Part shown: piece after piece, positions 17,349 to 25,534 of the stretch | Numbering within the stretch: the stretch's first letter is position 1 | How the letters are laid out: each line of letters starts with the position of its first letter | Assembly (NCBI GenBank): GCA_945873195.1 | Contig: CAMCDA010000006.1 | Span: forward strand, 1-61,169 | Source of the DNA: Asaia bogorensis | Lineage (GTDB): Bacteria > Pseudomonadota > Alphaproteobacteria > Acetobacterales > Acetobacteraceae | Length of the DNA: 61,169 nucleotides | Direction: 5' to 3' | Notes under the pieces: generated by a model | Told to the model about the DNA's origin: nothing | The model's database searches: none | Seen by the model: the letters and a program-made list of their open reading frames with translations, nothing else | Made by a program: the position numbers and the translations under genes

Positions 17349-18182
17349 TCAGCCGCCCTTCACCCCACCCGCGGTCAGGCCGGCCACGATTTCCTTCTGC
17401 ATCAGCAATGTCAGCAGCAGCACGGGCGCGGTCACGATCAAGGCGGCGGCGGCCAGAGGGCCCCAACTGATCTGCTCGAACGTCAGGACGTTGTAGACCG
17501 CGACCGGCAGGGTCCGGGTCGACCGGCCGGCCAGCACGACGCCGAAGATGAAGTTGTTCCAGGAAAAGATGAACGACAGGATCATCGCGACCGTGATGCC
17601 GGGCCGAGCCAGAGGCATCGCGACATACAGGAACGCCTGCCAGATCGTGGCGCCATCGACCAGGGCGGCTTCCTCCAGCTCTCCGGGTAACCCCTCGAAG
17701 AAACCGATCATGACCCAGACGACGATGGGCACGGTGATCACCAGATGCGTGATGATCAGGGGAGTCAGCGTCCCGATCAGACCCAACCACTGGAACAGCA
17801 GGAACAGCGGGATCAGGTAGGACAGACCCGGCGTCACGCGGGCGATCAGGATCAGCGCGGCGGCCTTGGTCGCCTTCGACTTGGCGATCCCATACCCCGC
17901 GGGCACACCCAGCAGCAGCGCCAGCCCCGTCGCGGTGAACGACACGATGATCGAGTTGATCGTATAGGTCAGGAAGTCATTCTTCTCGAACACATCGACG
18001 AAGTTGGCCAATGTCGGTGCTGACGGGATGAAGACCGGCGGGTAGGCCGTATTGTCCAGTTCGTTCTTCAGCGCCAGCGACGCCATCCATAGGAAGAACA
18101 GCAGCGCCGGGGAAATCAGGAACCCGACCGACAGGTACAGGCCAAGCCGGCCCAGCCACCGGCGCAGACGATGGGCGTTCAT
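17349..18182 (-). CDS. carbohydrate ABC transporter permease (MalG-type)
   Basis: A 277-residue inner-membrane permease with about six hydrophobic helices and the EAA loop ELEEAALVDGATIWQAFLYVAMPLARPG that contacts the ATPase. It belongs to the MalG/UgpE family. The start ATG overlaps the stop of the partner permease by four bases (ATGA), so the two are co-translated. It is followed by a 395-base spacer with terminators before the dapA-like gene. Confidence 0.9.
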   Translation of the reverse strand: MNAHRLRRWLGRLGLYLSVGFLISPALLFFLWMASLALKNELDNTAYPPVFIPSAPTLANFVDVFEKNDFLTYTINSIIVSFTATGLALLLGVPAGYGIAKSKATKAAALILIARVTPGLSYLIPLFLLFQWLGLIGTLTPLIITHLVITVPIVVWVMIGFFEGLPGELEEAALVDGATIWQAFLYVAMPLARPGITVAMILSFIFSWNNFIFGVVLAGRSTRTLPVAVYNVLTFEQISWGPLAAAALIVTAPVLLLTLLMQKEIVAGLTAGGVKGG

Positions 18183-19081
18183 CGCAGGTCCTCCCGCTGG
18201 CGGACGCGGAGCAAGAGCATGCTGATCCCCAGGATCAGCAGGAAGAACACCACCACGATCGCCGACCCATAGCCGAGGTCGTAATACGCGAAGGCCGTCT
18301 GGTACAGCATGATGTTCAGGGTCTCGCTGGCCGAACCCGGCCCACCCAGGGTGATCACGTAGATCGTGTCAAAGGTCTTCAGCGCGTCGATGAGGCGAAT
18401 GACCGTGGCCACCATGATGAAGGGCCAGACCAGCGGCAGGGTGATGTGGCGGAACATCTGCCAGTTGCTCGCCCCGTCCAGGATCGCCGCCTCATACGGG
18501 TCCTGCGGCAGGGACGCGATGCCGCCCAGGACGATCAGCATGACCAGCGGCGTCCACTGCCAGGTCTCCACCATCACCAGCGTCGGGATCACGGTGTTGG
18601 CGTCATAGACCCAGGTGGACGGCGGCAGGCCGACCAAGGTCAGGATGTAGTTCAGCACCCCAAGCTGCGGGTGGAACATCATCGTCCAGACCAGGGAAAT
18701 CGCGACCGGCGTCGCCATCATCGGCAGGATGAACACGGTGCGGGCGATGCCGCGCAGCTTGAAGTTCTCGGCGAAGCAGACCGCGGCCCAAACCCCCAGC
18801 AACAGCGGCGCGATGACCGAGGCCGCCGTAAACCACAGCGTCCGGACGATCGACCACAGGAACCGCTCGTCCGCCAGCATGCGGGCGTAATTGTCGAAGC
18901 CGACGAAGGGGGTCGCGCCCGTCACCTTCCAGTCGTGCACGGACATGTAGAGCGTGAACAGCCATGGAAACAGGATCACCAGCAGCACGACCGCGGCGGC
19001 CGGCATCGCGAAGATCCAGTAACGGCGGGCATAGGCCTTGCCGGTGGAAACGGCGGCGCGAGGAATCGTTGTCGTGCTCAT
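18179..19081 (-). CDS. sugar ABC transporter permease (MalF/UgpA-type)
   Basis: A 300-residue MalF-type permease. It has a first membrane helix (about 22-44), the conserved VGFDNYARML segment after it, and the EAA loop DPYEAAILDGASNWQMFRHITLPLVWP. It forms the heterodimeric channel with the downstream permease. No ATP-binding subunit is encoded in the window. These importers often share a common MsmX/UgpC-like ATPase encoded elsewhere. Confidence 0.9.
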   Translation of the reverse strand: MSTTTIPRAAVSTGKAYARRYWIFAMPAAAVVLLVILFPWLFTLYMSVHDWKVTGATPFVGFDNYARMLADERFLWSIVRTLWFTAASVIAPLLLGVWAAVCFAENFKLRGIARTVFILPMMATPVAISLVWTMMFHPQLGVLNYILTLVGLPPSTWVYDANTVIPTLVMVETWQWTPLVMLIVLGGIASLPQDPYEAAILDGASNWQMFRHITLPLVWPFIMVATVIRLIDALKTFDTIYVITLGGPGSASETLNIMLYQTAFAYYDLGYGSAIVVVFFLLILGISMLLLRVRQREDLR

Positions 19082-19187
19082 GTGCGGGCGGGGAACTCAC
19101 GCTCGGCGCCATGGCATCAGCGTCACGGCGGCGATGGACATATACCAATCGGGAAAAAAATCGACCCTCCCCCGATCCGCCGCGGTC

Positions 19188-19541
19188 CTACCGTGAGTCG
19201 GCGATCTCCTGCATGATCATCAGGGCCTTGCGCAGCCGCATCACCCCGCCGCGCACATGGCCTTGCGCGCACATGCGCCGCCCCTCGGCCGAAAGGCCCA
19301 TGACCTCGGACGGCGGCGGCACCTTGGCCTCGAAGATTAGGGCGTCGATGCGGGACGTCAGCTTGTCGCAGTATTCGAGCGTGTTGCTCATGACCCTGGG
19401 CGCGGACGCCTCGGTTCCCGACGTATGCACCGACATAGGAGACAGCGTGCCAGGCTCGGTCGCGGCGGCTGGGGCCAGGATCAGGGGACCCATCAGCATC
19501 CAGCCCGGCAATGTCGCGGCTCGTGTCATCCGCGTCGTCAT
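19188..19541 (-). CDS. hypothetical secreted protein downstream of histidine kinase
   Basis: The frame is open up to 19652, but that would overlap the kinase gene. The ATG at 19541 gives a convincing signal peptide (positive MTTRMTR, then a hydrophobic stretch ending APAAA) and a protein of about 117 residues. The mature part includes EYCDKLTSRIDAL and a Cys-containing RRMCAQGHVRGGVMRLRKAL helix region. No family was recognised. It lies directly after the kinase on the same strand and may belong to that operon. The start is uncertain (19577 is an alternative). Confidence 0.55.
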   Translation of the reverse strand: MTTRMTRAATLPGWMLMGPLILAPAAATEPGTLSPMSVHTSGTEASAPRVMSNTLEYCDKLTSRIDALIFEAKVPPPSEVMGLSAEGRRMCAQGHVRGGVMRLRKALMIMQEIADSR

Positions 19542-19587
19542 AGCGGGCGGCGCCTGTGCGGGGCGTGGGGCGAGCATGACATCATTG

Positions 19588-20964
19588 TTAGCTACTCGGC
19601 CCATCCGTGTTTGGGAACACCAGCGTCGCCCGCAATCCAGGGCCCGCGTCATCCAGCCTTAGCATCCCGCCATGCAGTTGCGCCACCGCCGAGACCAGCG
19701 TCAGGCCCAGCCCCGAGCCGGGCGTGTTCCGCGCTGACTCGCCGCGATAGAACCGCTCCACCGCCCGCGCCCGTTCGGCCTCGGGGATGCCGGGCCCCTG
19801 ATCGCTGACCGAGATTTCAACGCCGGCCGGTCTCGGTTCGGCGACAATCCGCGCCGTGGACCCCGCGGGGGAGAATTTCAGCGCATTGTCCACGAGATTG
19901 GCCACCGCTTGCTGGATCAACGCCCGGTCGCCGAACATCGGCAGGGTGTCGGGCATCGTGACGGCCAGCGTGACGCCCTGCTCCTCCGCCACGACCTCAT
20001 ACAATTCGGCGACATCGCGTAGCAGCGGCGCCGCGTCCAGGGGCGCGAAGGACGCCCGGCGCGACCCGGCCTCGATCTCTGAAATCCGCAGCAGCGCCTG
20101 GAAGATCGCCACCACGCCATCAAGATCGGAGGTGGCTCGCTCGATCGCCGCGCGCAGGTCTTCCGGCGTCTCGGCGTGCAAGGCCGCGTCCTCCAGCCGG
20201 GTGCGGGCGCGGGTGATCGGGGTGCGGAGGTCATGGGCGATCGCGTTCGACACCTGCCGGACCCCGTCCATCAGCCGGCTGATCCGATCGAGCATCTCAT
20301 TGATCACATCGGCCAGTTGGTCGAGTTCATCGCCCCGCCCCGAACGCTTGACCCGCCGTGTCAGATCGCCCGCCGCGATGGCCGTGGCGGTCGCCGAGAC
20401 ATTGGCGATGCTGCCCTGAAACAGGTTGCGGATGATCTGCCCGCCCAGCATCGCGACCGCGACCACGATGACCAGGGTCCATAGCAAGGCATCGGTCAGC
20501 AGGGTCCGCAACTGCGCCCGGACCTCGATTTCCCGCCCGATCAGCAGGCGGAAACCGCCCGGTAGATCGAAGCCCTGCACCCGCGATAGTGATCGGACAC
20601 CCGCCCGCTCCACCTGGATTTCCACGAAGGCACCCGCCTGGGAAACCGGCGGCGGCCAGCGCTCCAGGTTGCCCGCCACCCGGCGGCCCTGCGAATCAAT
20701 GAGCAGATACAGCGAGTCATCCTCGATGTTCTGGGTCAGGCGATCGTCGATCACGCTGATCAGGGCCGGCACCCCGCCGCCCCGCCAATGCGCCGACAGG
20801 CTCTCGGCGTCGGCCTGGATTGCGTCCTCGATCTGCCGGTTGATCAGGCCCGCGGTGGACCACCAAAGGAACCAGGCAATCGACAGCGTGCTCAGCGCCA
20901 ACAGCACGGCAAACACCGCCGCGAACCGCAAGGCGGCGGAACGGAGGAAACGGCCGCGGATCAT
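19588..20964 (-). CDS. sensor histidine kinase
   Basis: A 458-residue membrane sensor kinase. TM1 is at about 13-35, followed by a periplasmic sensor region to about 155, TM2 at about 158-178, and HAMP. The dimerisation box is AIAHDLRTPITRARTRLEDA, with the phospho-accepting His at about 244. The ATPase domain has an N-box (VANLVDNALKF), DQGPGIP and GSGLGLTLV. It lies 43 bases after the response regulator gene and both follow an HtrA-type protease gene on the same strand. The layout is that of an envelope-stress or antimicrobial sensor, but the signal is unknown. Confidence 0.92.
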   Translation of the reverse strand: MIRGRFLRSAALRFAAVFAVLLALSTLSIAWFLWWSTAGLINRQIEDAIQADAESLSAHWRGGGVPALISVIDDRLTQNIEDDSLYLLIDSQGRRVAGNLERWPPPVSQAGAFVEIQVERAGVRSLSRVQGFDLPGGFRLLIGREIEVRAQLRTLLTDALLWTLVIVVAVAMLGGQIIRNLFQGSIANVSATATAIAAGDLTRRVKRSGRGDELDQLADVINEMLDRISRLMDGVRQVSNAIAHDLRTPITRARTRLEDAALHAETPEDLRAAIERATSDLDGVVAIFQALLRISEIEAGSRRASFAPLDAAPLLRDVAELYEVVAEEQGVTLAVTMPDTLPMFGDRALIQQAVANLVDNALKFSPAGSTARIVAEPRPAGVEISVSDQGPGIPEAERARAVERFYRGESARNTPGSGLGLTLVSAVAQLHGGMLRLDDAGPGLRATLVFPNTDGPSS

Positions 20965-21007
20965 GTCCGGCGATGCATCCGCGAGTCTGGGCGGTTGGGT
21001 ACGACGG

Positions 21008-21691
21008 TCAAACCGGCTCCGCGCGCAGCATGTAACCCGCGTTGCGCACGGTATGGATCAGCGGCACGGGGAACGGCTTGTCCACCTTCTGGCGCAGGCG
21101 GGACACATGCACGTCGATCACGTTGGTCTGCGGGTCGAAGTGATAGTCCCACACGCCTTCCAGCAGCATCGTCCGGGTCACCACCTGTCCGGCGTGGCGC
21201 ATCAGATACTCCAGCAGCCGGAACTCCCGCGGTTGCAGGTCGACCTTCTGGCCCGCGCGCTTCACCTGCCGAGACAGCAGATCAAGCTCCAGGTCCTCCA
21301 CCATCAGCTTGGTCACCGGGCCTTCGGTCTTGCCGCGCCGCCCCAGCGCTTCCACCCGCGCCAGAAGTTCGGCGAAGGCAAAGGGCTTGGTGAGGTAGTC
21401 GTCGCCGCCGGCCTTCAGGCCCTTCACCCGCTCATCCACGTCCGCCAGTGCCGAGAGGATCAGCACGGGCGTATCGTTCTTCTGGCCGCGCAGGGTTTCG
21501 AGGATTTTCACCCCATCAATGCCGCCGGGCAGCATGCGATCCAGTATGATCGCGTCGAACCCCTCGCTGACCGCCATGAACAGGCCGTCGCGGCCGTTGT
21601 CGGCATGCTCGACAACGTGGCCGGCTTCCTTCAGGCCTCGCTTGACGAAACCGGCGACCTCCTTGTCGTCCTCGACCACCAGGATGCGCAT
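21008..21691 (-). CDS. OmpR/PhoB-family response regulator
   Basis: A 227-residue two-domain regulator. The receiver has the acidic pair VVEDD, the phospho-acceptor Asp at about 51 (AIILDRMLPG), a Ser switch residue in LILSA and the invariant Lys in DDYLTKPF. The C-terminal winged helix carries LTxxEF-type LQPREFRLLEYLMRHAGQVVTR and ends with IHTVRNAGYMLR, typical of OmpR-type DNA binding. It is the cognate partner of the downstream histidine kinase. Confidence 0.93.
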   Translation of the reverse strand: MRILVVEDDKEVAGFVKRGLKEAGHVVEHADNGRDGLFMAVSEGFDAIILDRMLPGGIDGVKILETLRGQKNDTPVLILSALADVDERVKGLKAGGDDYLTKPFAFAELLARVEALGRRGKTEGPVTKLMVEDLELDLLSRQVKRAGQKVDLQPREFRLLEYLMRHAGQVVTRTMLLEGVWDYHFDPQTNVIDVHVSRLRQKVDKPFPVPLIHTVRNAGYMLRAEPV

Positions 21692-21782
21692 TGTTGTTCT
21701 CCTCGCTGCGGTTCCCGCCTGATCAAGGGCCGGTCCGCACCTGTTTCACTCGATGGGCGAAACCCGCCCTCCGCGATACGTC

Positions 21783-22865
21783 CTATCCCGCGCCCTCGGT
21801 CGGCCGGCGGCCCACGGTGATCGGAATTTCGATCTCTCGTCCCTGGCGCCGGATCGTCAGGTCCGCTCGCTCTCCCGGGGCAACGCCGGCCACGGCGCGG
21901 ATCAGGCCGCGGGCGCTGTCGATCCGTTCACCATTCACTGCAAGCAGCGCATCGCCAGACCGCAACCCCGCGCGCCCGGCCGGTCCGCTGCGATCCAGGC
22001 CGGTTACCAGCACGGTCCCGTCCCGGTCCTCGACCGAGACGCCAAGCCAGCCGCGGGAGATGGAGCCGCGGGCGATAAGCTGGGCGACGATGCGGCTGGC
22101 GGATTCGGACGGAATTGCAAAGCCGAGGCCGACCGACGCGCCGGTGGGTGAGATGATGACCGAACTGACGCCGACCACCTGGCCATCCATATTGAACACG
22201 GGGCCGCCGGAGTTGCCCGGATTGATGGGGGCATCGAGTTGCAGGAAATTGTCGAACGGCCCCGACCCGAGGTCCCGCCCGCGCGCCGATACGATGCCGG
22301 CGGTGACCGACCCGCCCAGGCCGAACGGGTTGCCGGCCGCCAGGATCCAGTCCCCGGTCTCCACCAGCCGGGAGTCACCCCAGGTCACGGAGGGCAAGGC
22401 GCCCGCGCCCGTGACACGCAGCACGGCGATATCGGTCAGCTCATCATGGCCAATGACCTTCGCCGGCAACTGCCGTCCATCCGCCAACTGCACCGCGATC
22501 TCCGACGCTCGGCCCACAACGTGATTGTTCGTCACGATGATGCCGGAGGGATCGACGATGAAGCCGGAGCCCGCGCCGGTCATTTTCTCCTTCTTGGCAC
22601 CGAATCGGCGGCGCAGCTCCCGCCCCACGGGGCTGTCGCGTAGTTCGGCGGACAGTTCCGCCACGGGGTCGCGGGTCGCGTTTTCGATGACCGCGATGTT
22701 CACGACGGCGGGCAGGACCCTTTTGACCAGGGGCGCGAAGCTTTCCGGCGCGCTGCGCGCGGTGGCGCCGGGCGCCGCGCAGGCGGTCGCGAACAGGGCG
22801 ATCACAAGGGCCAGCGCCTTGACGGCCCTGACCGGCGATAGGCGTGTGGCGGAGAGGACGGACAT
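21783..22865 (-). CDS. HtrA/DegQ-type periplasmic serine protease with one PDZ domain
   Basis: A 360-residue S1C protease. The N-terminal export segment ends ATACAAPG, which could be either a signal peptidase or a weak lipobox site. The catalytic triad is present: His in VTNNHVVG, Asp in LTDIAVLRV and Ser in NPGNSGGPVFN. A single C-terminal PDZ domain (GWLGVSVEDRDG...GLRSGDALLAVNGE) follows, so it is DegS/DegQ-short-like rather than two-PDZ DegP. It lies upstream of a two-component system on the same strand. A two-PDZ paralogue with a similar N-terminal start is at 59.6-61.1 kb. Confidence 0.88.
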   Translation of the reverse strand: MSVLSATRLSPVRAVKALALVIALFATACAAPGATARSAPESFAPLVKRVLPAVVNIAVIENATRDPVAELSAELRDSPVGRELRRRFGAKKEKMTGAGSGFIVDPSGIIVTNNHVVGRASEIAVQLADGRQLPAKVIGHDELTDIAVLRVTGAGALPSVTWGDSRLVETGDWILAAGNPFGLGGSVTAGIVSARGRDLGSGPFDNFLQLDAPINPGNSGGPVFNMDGQVVGVSSVIISPTGASVGLGFAIPSESASRIVAQLIARGSISRGWLGVSVEDRDGTVLVTGLDRSGPAGRAGLRSGDALLAVNGERIDSARGLIRAVAGVAPGERADLTIRRQGREIEIPITVGRRPTEGAG

Positions 22866-23366
22866 GCTCGTTCACATGGCACGCGTACCCCCGCGTAACA
22901 AGAATGGGATGTGGGATTCCGTTGCTCGGTTAGGCATTGCCTTTTGGGGATGGGGCGGTGTAAGTCCGAACAAATGATGAACGTTGATCGCGCGCGGGGT
23001 GGCCTCGGGGGGGCCGGGACGGTGGGATAGCGGGGTGACTTCGCCCCCGGTCGGGCCGGACGATTTTTTTCATATGATGGCACCCCATGTCCGGTGAGCC
23101 GACGCCCCCTCTCCCCCTGTGGGCTTGGGCCGCGAAGCGGATCAAGGCCGGGGGTAAGGGGGCATCGCGGCACTGACCTGGGGGGTTGCGACCCCTCACC
23201 CCGACCCTCTCCCGCAAGGGGAGAGGGGGAAGAGAGGATTTTCGCATGGCGGAACCCCATGTCCGGTGAGAAATCACCCGCATTGGGGCCGCCACTAGGG
23301 GTATTCCCCTGGACCCCCGTGCCACCCGTCCGCTACGGTTCCGGCAACAAAGGGAAGAGTTCGTCC
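22866..23366. repeat. repeat-rich spacer before the Trx/UGSC cassette
   Basis: This 501-base spacer holds no convincing gene. It contains two copies of ACCCCATGTCCGGTGAG (23082-23098 and 23254-23270), each preceded by a T-run. Between them lie GC-rich palindromic sequences of the common CCCTCACCCCGACCCTCTCC type (about 23191-23232). A third copy of the 17-mer is at 29284-29300. These look like dispersed extragenic repeats. Confidence 0.65.
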
Positions 23367-24809
23367 ATGCCCAACGACACGGCCCCCATGCCGTCCGACG
23401 GACTGATCGTGGTGGTCAAGCGTGACTGCCCGACCTGCGAACTGACCGTGCCAGTGATCGCGGAACTGCGTCGGCTTGGCGCGGTGACCGTTTATACCCA
23501 GGACGACCCGACCTTCCCCGATGGCGTCCCCGTGATCGATGACACTGGTCTTGATGTCTCCTACCGGCTGGGTATCGAAATCGTCCCCACCCTGATCCGC
23601 CGCCAGGACGGCCAGGACGTCGAACGCACCCATGGCTGGGACCGCGCGGAGTGGGAGCGTATCTCCGGGTTCCAGGGCATTGGCGCCGACCTGCCGGCCT
23701 TCCGTCCGGGTTGCGGGGCGAAGAACCTCGAACCCGGCATCCTGGAAAAGCTCAAGGTCCGGTTCGGCGAGACCGGCCTGACCGCCCGCCGCGTCACCAT
23801 CGGCGACCAGGAAGACGAATTCGAGGCGATGTTCGAACGCGGCTGGTCCGATGGCCTGCCGATGGTCCCCCCGACCGAGGAACGCGTCCTCCGCATGCTG
23901 ACCGGCACCGCGCGTGACCCGCGGGAGGTCATTGGCCTGGCCCCGCCCAACCTGATCCCGCTGACAGTGGAAAAGGTCGCGATCAACGCCGTGATGGCCG
24001 GCTGCCGCCCGGACTATCTGCCGGTCGTGCTGGCAGCGGTGGAGGCCGCGCTCGACCCCGCCTTTGCCTGGCATGGCGTGCTGGCGACCACGATGTTCGT
24101 CGGCCCGGTCGTGATGGTGAACGGCCCCGTCCGCCGCCAGATCGGCATGAACGCCAAGGGCAACGCGCTGGGCCAGGGCAACCGCGCCAATGCGACGATC
24201 GGCCGAGCGGTGCAGTTGATTGTGCGGAATGTGGGGGGTGGACGGCCGCAGGAGGTCGATCGCGCCACCTTGGGCAATCCCGGCAAATACACCTACTGCT
24301 TTGCCGAGGACGAGGAAGGCTCCTCCTGGGAACCTCTGTCCACGGAACGCGGCGTGGCGCGGGGCGTGTCGGCCGTCACGGTCTTCGCAGGCTTCGGCCT
24401 GCAGGGGATCGTCGACCAGAAGTCCCGCGATCCGGAAAGCCTGTCGCGCTCGATGGCCGAGAGCTTGAAAGCCATCCACAACGTCAAGCTCGCGCCGTCC
24501 TGCGATGCCATCGTCGTGGTCTGCCCCGAGCATGAGCGGACCTTCCGCGCCGCCGGATGGAGCAAGCAGCGGCTGTATGACCAGCTCTACAAGCTGTGCG
24601 AAATCCCGGGGGAGCGCCTGGTCTCTGGCGTCCTGGGCATCGCGGAGGGCCGCCCCGAGTCCGATCGGGGCAAGATGTTCAACAAGTTTCGCCCGGGCGG
24701 TCTGCTGATCGTGCGGGCGGGAGGGGGTGCCGGGATGTTCTCCGGCATCATCGGTGGTTGGTCCGGTGGCGGCGCCAGCTATCCCGTAACCAGGGAGGTC
24801 TTGAATTGA
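23367..24809 (+). CDS. thioredoxin-fold protein paired with UGSC selenoprotein
   Basis: A 480-residue protein starting at the ATG at 23367. The first ~80 residues look like a thioredoxin/glutaredoxin fold with a CPTC pair (Cys 21, Cys 24) and a cis-Pro-like VPTLIRR. A larger domain of unknown function follows, with motifs FERGWSDGLPMVPPTEERV, GNALGQGNRANATIGRA and a Gly-rich RAGGGAGMFSGIIGGWSGGG near the end. The stop TGA overlaps the TTG start of the next gene. Tight coupling to a selenoprotein with a UGSC site suggests a shared redox or detoxification reaction. The reaction itself is not known. Confidence 0.72.
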   Translation: MPNDTAPMPSDGLIVVVKRDCPTCELTVPVIAELRRLGAVTVYTQDDPTFPDGVPVIDDTGLDVSYRLGIEIVPTLIRRQDGQDVERTHGWDRAEWERISGFQGIGADLPAFRPGCGAKNLEPGILEKLKVRFGETGLTARRVTIGDQEDEFEAMFERGWSDGLPMVPPTEERVLRMLTGTARDPREVIGLAPPNLIPLTVEKVAINAVMAGCRPDYLPVVLAAVEAALDPAFAWHGVLATTMFVGPVVMVNGPVRRQIGMNAKGNALGQGNRANATIGRAVQLIVRNVGGGRPQEVDRATLGNPGKYTYCFAEDEEGSSWEPLSTERGVARGVSAVTVFAGFGLQGIVDQKSRDPESLSRSMAESLKAIHNVKLAPSCDAIVVVCPEHERTFRAAGWSKQRLYDQLYKLCEIPGERLVSGVLGIAEGRPESDRGKMFNKFRPGGLLIVRAGGGAGMFSGIIGGWSGGGASYPVTREVLN

Positions 24810-25336
24810 CAGTGCTTCTCGATCCGACATCGGAACACAGTCCGATGTCACGAGAGCGGCTGGCCCGTCCCCCCGGCCTGCAAGGGCTGACGGTGGGCTT
24901 GCTCGACATCTCGAAACCGCGCGGTGACGTGTTCCTCAATCGGCTGGACGAACGGCTGACCGAGCGTGGCATCACCGTCAAGCGCTACATGAAACCGACG
25001 GTGGCGAAGCCGGCGCCGATCCCCTTGCGCCAGCAGATCATCTCGGAAGTGGACGTCATCATCGAAGGGCTGGCGGACTGAGGCTCCTGCACATCGTGCT
25101 GTACGCATGATCTTGCGGACCTTGAGTCCAACGGTATCCCTTCGGTTGGTGTCGCCACCACCGAGTTCATTGACGCCGCCGCGGCGCAGTCCAAGGCGCT
25201 GGGCACCGACCCGGCCTATGTGTTCGTGCAGCACCCCGTGCAGGACCGCACGGACCAGGAGCTGCGTGACATGGCCGACCAGCATTTCGACAGTATCCTG
25301 TCGATGCTGGTGAAGGAGGCAAGCCGAGCGGGCTGA
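24806..25336 (+). CDS. UGSC-family selenoprotein (in-frame TGA = selenocysteine 92)
   Basis: A 176-codon gene interrupted only by one TGA at 25079-25081, in frame with 91 codons before and 84 after. The TGA is followed by GGC TCC TGC, giving Sec-Gly-Ser-Cys, the signature of the UGSC selenoprotein family, then TSCCTHD. A hairpin with bacterial SECIS geometry starts 5 bases later. Downstream residues GIPSVGVATTEF and AYVFVQHPVQDRT are well-ordered coding sequence ending in TGA at 25334-25336. The TTG start at 24806 overlaps the previous stop and has GGGAGG 7 bases upstream; GTG 24812 is an alternative. The family is a selenoprotein of unknown function. Confidence 0.88.
25079..25081 (+). other. 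selenocysteine codon TGA
   Basis: This TGA would be read as selenocysteine rather than stop. The reading frame continues for 84 more codons with family-like protein sequence, and the next codons give Gly-Ser-Cys. Decoding needs SelB, tRNA-Sec (selC), SelA and SelD, none of which is in this window. Confidence 0.85.
25087..25118 (+). promoter_or_regulatory. bacterial SECIS-like hairpin
   Basis: Immediately after the in-frame TGA, a 7-bp stem AUCGUGC/GCAUGAU (25093-25099 with 25105-25111, one G-U pair) closes a 5-base loop UGUAC. A lower stem (25087-25091 with 25113-25118) is separated by a C-C mismatch and has a single U bulge. The loop begins 19 bases past the A of TGA and has a G in its first two positions. 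That agrees with known bacterial SECIS elements, in which the apical loop lies roughly 16-37 bases from UGA. SelB would bind it. Confidence 0.75.
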
Positions 25337-25341
25337 GCCTT

Positions 25342-25370
25342 ACCGCCCCCTTCCGGTGGGAGGGGGCGGT
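25342..25370 (+). terminator. hairpin after the selenoprotein gene
   Basis: A perfect 9-bp stem ACCGCCCCC / GGGGGCGGT with an 11-base loop starts six bases after the selenoprotein stop codon. It lacks a T-tract but is well placed to end the two-gene transcript. Confidence 0.6.
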
Positions 25371-25534
25371 CCTTGGCACAGTGTTACACGCACCGCAGCA
25401 AATGTCGCGATATCAAGGCTCTGTCGGGAAACACAGGGCAACAATGATTGACTGGCCACCCCGCCGATCCGGGTCTAATGGCAAACTCGACCCCGGGCGA
25501 AGTCGCCCATGACGGGTCCCGAGGATTGACCAGA

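Noticed and set aside
20426-21820. Long plus-strand open frame opposite the two-component genes
   Set aside because: It is an antisense shadow in GC-rich DNA. The minus-strand kinase and regulator have full domain motifs.
22866-23366. N-terminal extension of the thioredoxin-fold protein from 23094
   Set aside because: The extension is translated from dispersed repeats and gives Arg/Pro/Gly-rich sequence. The ATG at 23367 begins family-like sequence.
24596-25081. Open frame ending at TGA 25081, seemingly a complete gene of 161 codons
   Set aside because: Its first part only shadows the upstream coding sequence. The real gene starts near 24806 and reads through the TGA as selenocysteine.
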